Source of the DNA: Dehalococcoidia bacterium
GTDB lineage: Bacteria > Chloroflexota > Dehalococcoidia > Dehalococcoidales > RBG-16-60-22
Assembly: GCA_030615655.1 (NCBI GenBank)
Contig: JAUWYU010000022.1
Location: 1 to 14,985, forward strand
DNA: 14,985 nucleotides
Direction: 5' to 3'
In this document: positions 13,778 to 14,985 of the stretch, piece after piece
How the letters are laid out: every line of letters begins with the position of its first letter
How positions within the stretch are numbered: position 1 is the stretch's first letter
Position numbers and translations under genes: made by a program
Notes under the pieces: generated by a model
Seen by the model: the letters and a program-made list of their open reading frames with translations, nothing else
Database searches by the model: none
Told to the model about the DNA's origin: nothing

Positions 13778-14985
13778 GTGAATACTACGGATTTCCTTAA
13801 TATCGCCACCGCCATTTGCCCTGATAAGAATGCCATTGTCTTTGAGGATAAAAGGTACACGTTCAGCCAGCTTAACGAGCGGGTCAACCGGCTGGCGAAC
13901 GGTCTGCTGAAGCTGGGTATTAAGAAGGGCGACCGTGTTGCTTTTTTACAGGTCAACTGCAATCAGTGTGTGGAAACCTATTTTGCCGTGGCCAAGACCG
14001 GGGCTATCTACATGCCGCTGAACTTCAGGGCCAAGGAGAAGGAACTCAGCTATATACTCAACACCGCTGAAGCCGTTGTGCTGATTATCGGCGAGCGTTA
14101 TATCCCGCTGATAAAATCGATACAGCCTGAACTCAAAGACCTGAAACATATCGTTTCTATAGAGAACAAGCATGACGACATACTGTATTATGAGGACATT
14201 GTATCATCCTCGCCGGCCGACGAGGTGGCGATCGAGATTGGTGAGGATGATACCACGATGCTGATGTACACCGCCGGCACCACCGGCTTCCCGAAAGGGG
14301 TGATGCTGTCTCACAACAGTTTTTCCATTTACATGCTGGAGAACGTGACCCCGGCCGACCCGGAGGCGAAAGAAAGCAATATACTGACCGTGCCTCTATA
14401 CCATGTTGCCGGGATTCAGGCGATGATGGCGGCCATCTACGGAGGCAGGACGCTGGTGATGGAACGCCAGTTTGAACCCAAGGAATGGATGGAGCTGGTG
14501 GAGAGGGAGAAGGTCAACCGTGCCATGATGGTACCCACCATGCTGAAGCAGTTGCTGGACCACCCCGATTTCGGCAAGCATGACCTGAGCAGTCTGAGGG
14601 TAATAACCTATGGCGCAGCCCCGATGCCAATTCCAGTGATTAAAAAGGCGCTGGAAGTCTTTCCCGGCGTGAGCTTTATCAATGCTTTCGGGCAGACGGA
14701 GACGGCCTCCACCATTACGGCCTTGAGTCCGGAAGACCATGTCCTTACCGGCACGCCGGAGGAAATAGATAAGAAGCTAAACAGGCTTTCTTCCATCGGC
14801 AAACCCATGTCCGATATCGAGATGAAGGTCGTTGACGAAGAAGGGAAAGAGGTCGCTACCGGTGAAGCGGGCGAGATTCTCGCCAGGGGACCCAGGGTAA
14901 TGACCGGTTACTGGAAGGACGAAGAAAAGACCAAGAAGACCATTGACAAGGACGGCTGGGTACATACCGGAGACGTGGGCTACGT
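13778..14985 (+). CDS. AMP-forming acyl-CoA synthetase, 3' end cut by window
   Basis: The gene starts at GTG 13778, with a strong GGAGG six bases upstream, and stays open to the window end (402 codons seen). It is an ANL-superfamily adenylating enzyme: DKRYTFSQLNERVNRLA at the N-terminus, a phosphate-binding loop YTAGTTGFPKG at 164-174, then YGAAPMP, NAFGQTET (adenine and acyl pocket), and GWVHTGDVGY at the edge, whose Asp binds the AMP ribose. It activates a carboxylic acid to acyl-AMP and then acyl-CoA. Overall it resembles medium/long-chain fatty acid ligases, but aryl acids cannot be excluded. The C-terminal domain with the catalytic lysine that sirtuin/acetyltransferase systems usually control lies beyond the window. 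With the crotonases upstream it suggests acyl-CoA catabolism. Confidence 0.93.
   Translation, partial: MNTTDFLNIATAICPDKNAIVFEDKRYTFSQLNERVNRLANGLLKLGIKKGDRVAFLQVNCNQCVETYFAVAKTGAIYMPLNFRAKEKELSYILNTAEAVVLIIGERYIPLIKSIQPELKDLKHIVSIENKHDDILYYEDIVSSSPADEVAIEIGEDDTTMLMYTAGTTGFPKGVMLSHNSFSIYMLENVTPADPEAKESNILTVPLYHVAGIQAMMAAIYGGRTLVMERQFEPKEWMELVEREKVNRAMMVPTMLKQLLDHPDFGKHDLSSLRVITYGAAPMPIPVIKKALEVFPGVSFINAFGQTETASTITALSPEDHVLTGTPEEIDKKLNRLSSIGKPMSDIEMKVVDEEGKEVATGEAGEILARGPRVMTGYWKDEEKTKKTIDKDGWVHTGDVGY

Overview
The window looks like a chromosomal segment of a Chloroflexota bacterium, most likely Dehalococcoidia-like. This is an inference from gene content and from the style of the dispersed GC-rich intergenic repeats; there is no rRNA or other phylogenetic marker to prove it. 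Most of the window is tightly packed housekeeping and metabolic genes with short gaps or overlaps. The exceptions are three repeat-rich intergenic stretches: 1-507, 4194-5387 and 10977-11391.

Region 1 (1-4560) holds a small HNH-domain protein on the plus strand. It converges, with a 7-base overlap, on a minus-strand operon of lysA (diaminopimelate decarboxylase), holB (DNA polymerase III delta prime) and a PSP1/RicT-like protein. The holB-ricT order is the same as in Bacillota. The block is bracketed by two inverted copies of a 213-248 base element (174-421 and 4348-4560) that contains conserved internal palindromes. Each copy sits upstream of the gene it faces. No transposase is visible. This element is the most notable unexplained structure in the window.

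Region 2 (4557-5340) is non-coding. It carries a direct duplication of a roughly 300-base hairpin-rich unit, a REP-like palindrome and a further GC-rich hairpin. A related repeat copy lies at 11070-11226, and an inverted fragment at 98-139.

Region 3 (5388-10976) holds a LysE-family exporter on the plus strand. It converges on a minus-strand operon of CCA-adding enzyme/HD protein, secD, secF and a cation diffusion facilitator. The first three genes overlap by 4 and 1 bases. A good promoter places the transcription start at or beside the first start codon, so the mRNA is probably leaderless.

Region 4 (11392-14985) is an acyl-CoA module on the plus strand: two crotonase-fold proteins in tandem, a sirtuin deacylase, and an AMP-forming acyl-CoA synthetase that runs off the window end. 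The first crotonase has Gln in place of the second catalytic Glu, and the second lacks the usual C-terminal segment. A sirtuin beside an acyl-CoA synthetase suggests control of the synthetase by lysine acylation and deacylation.
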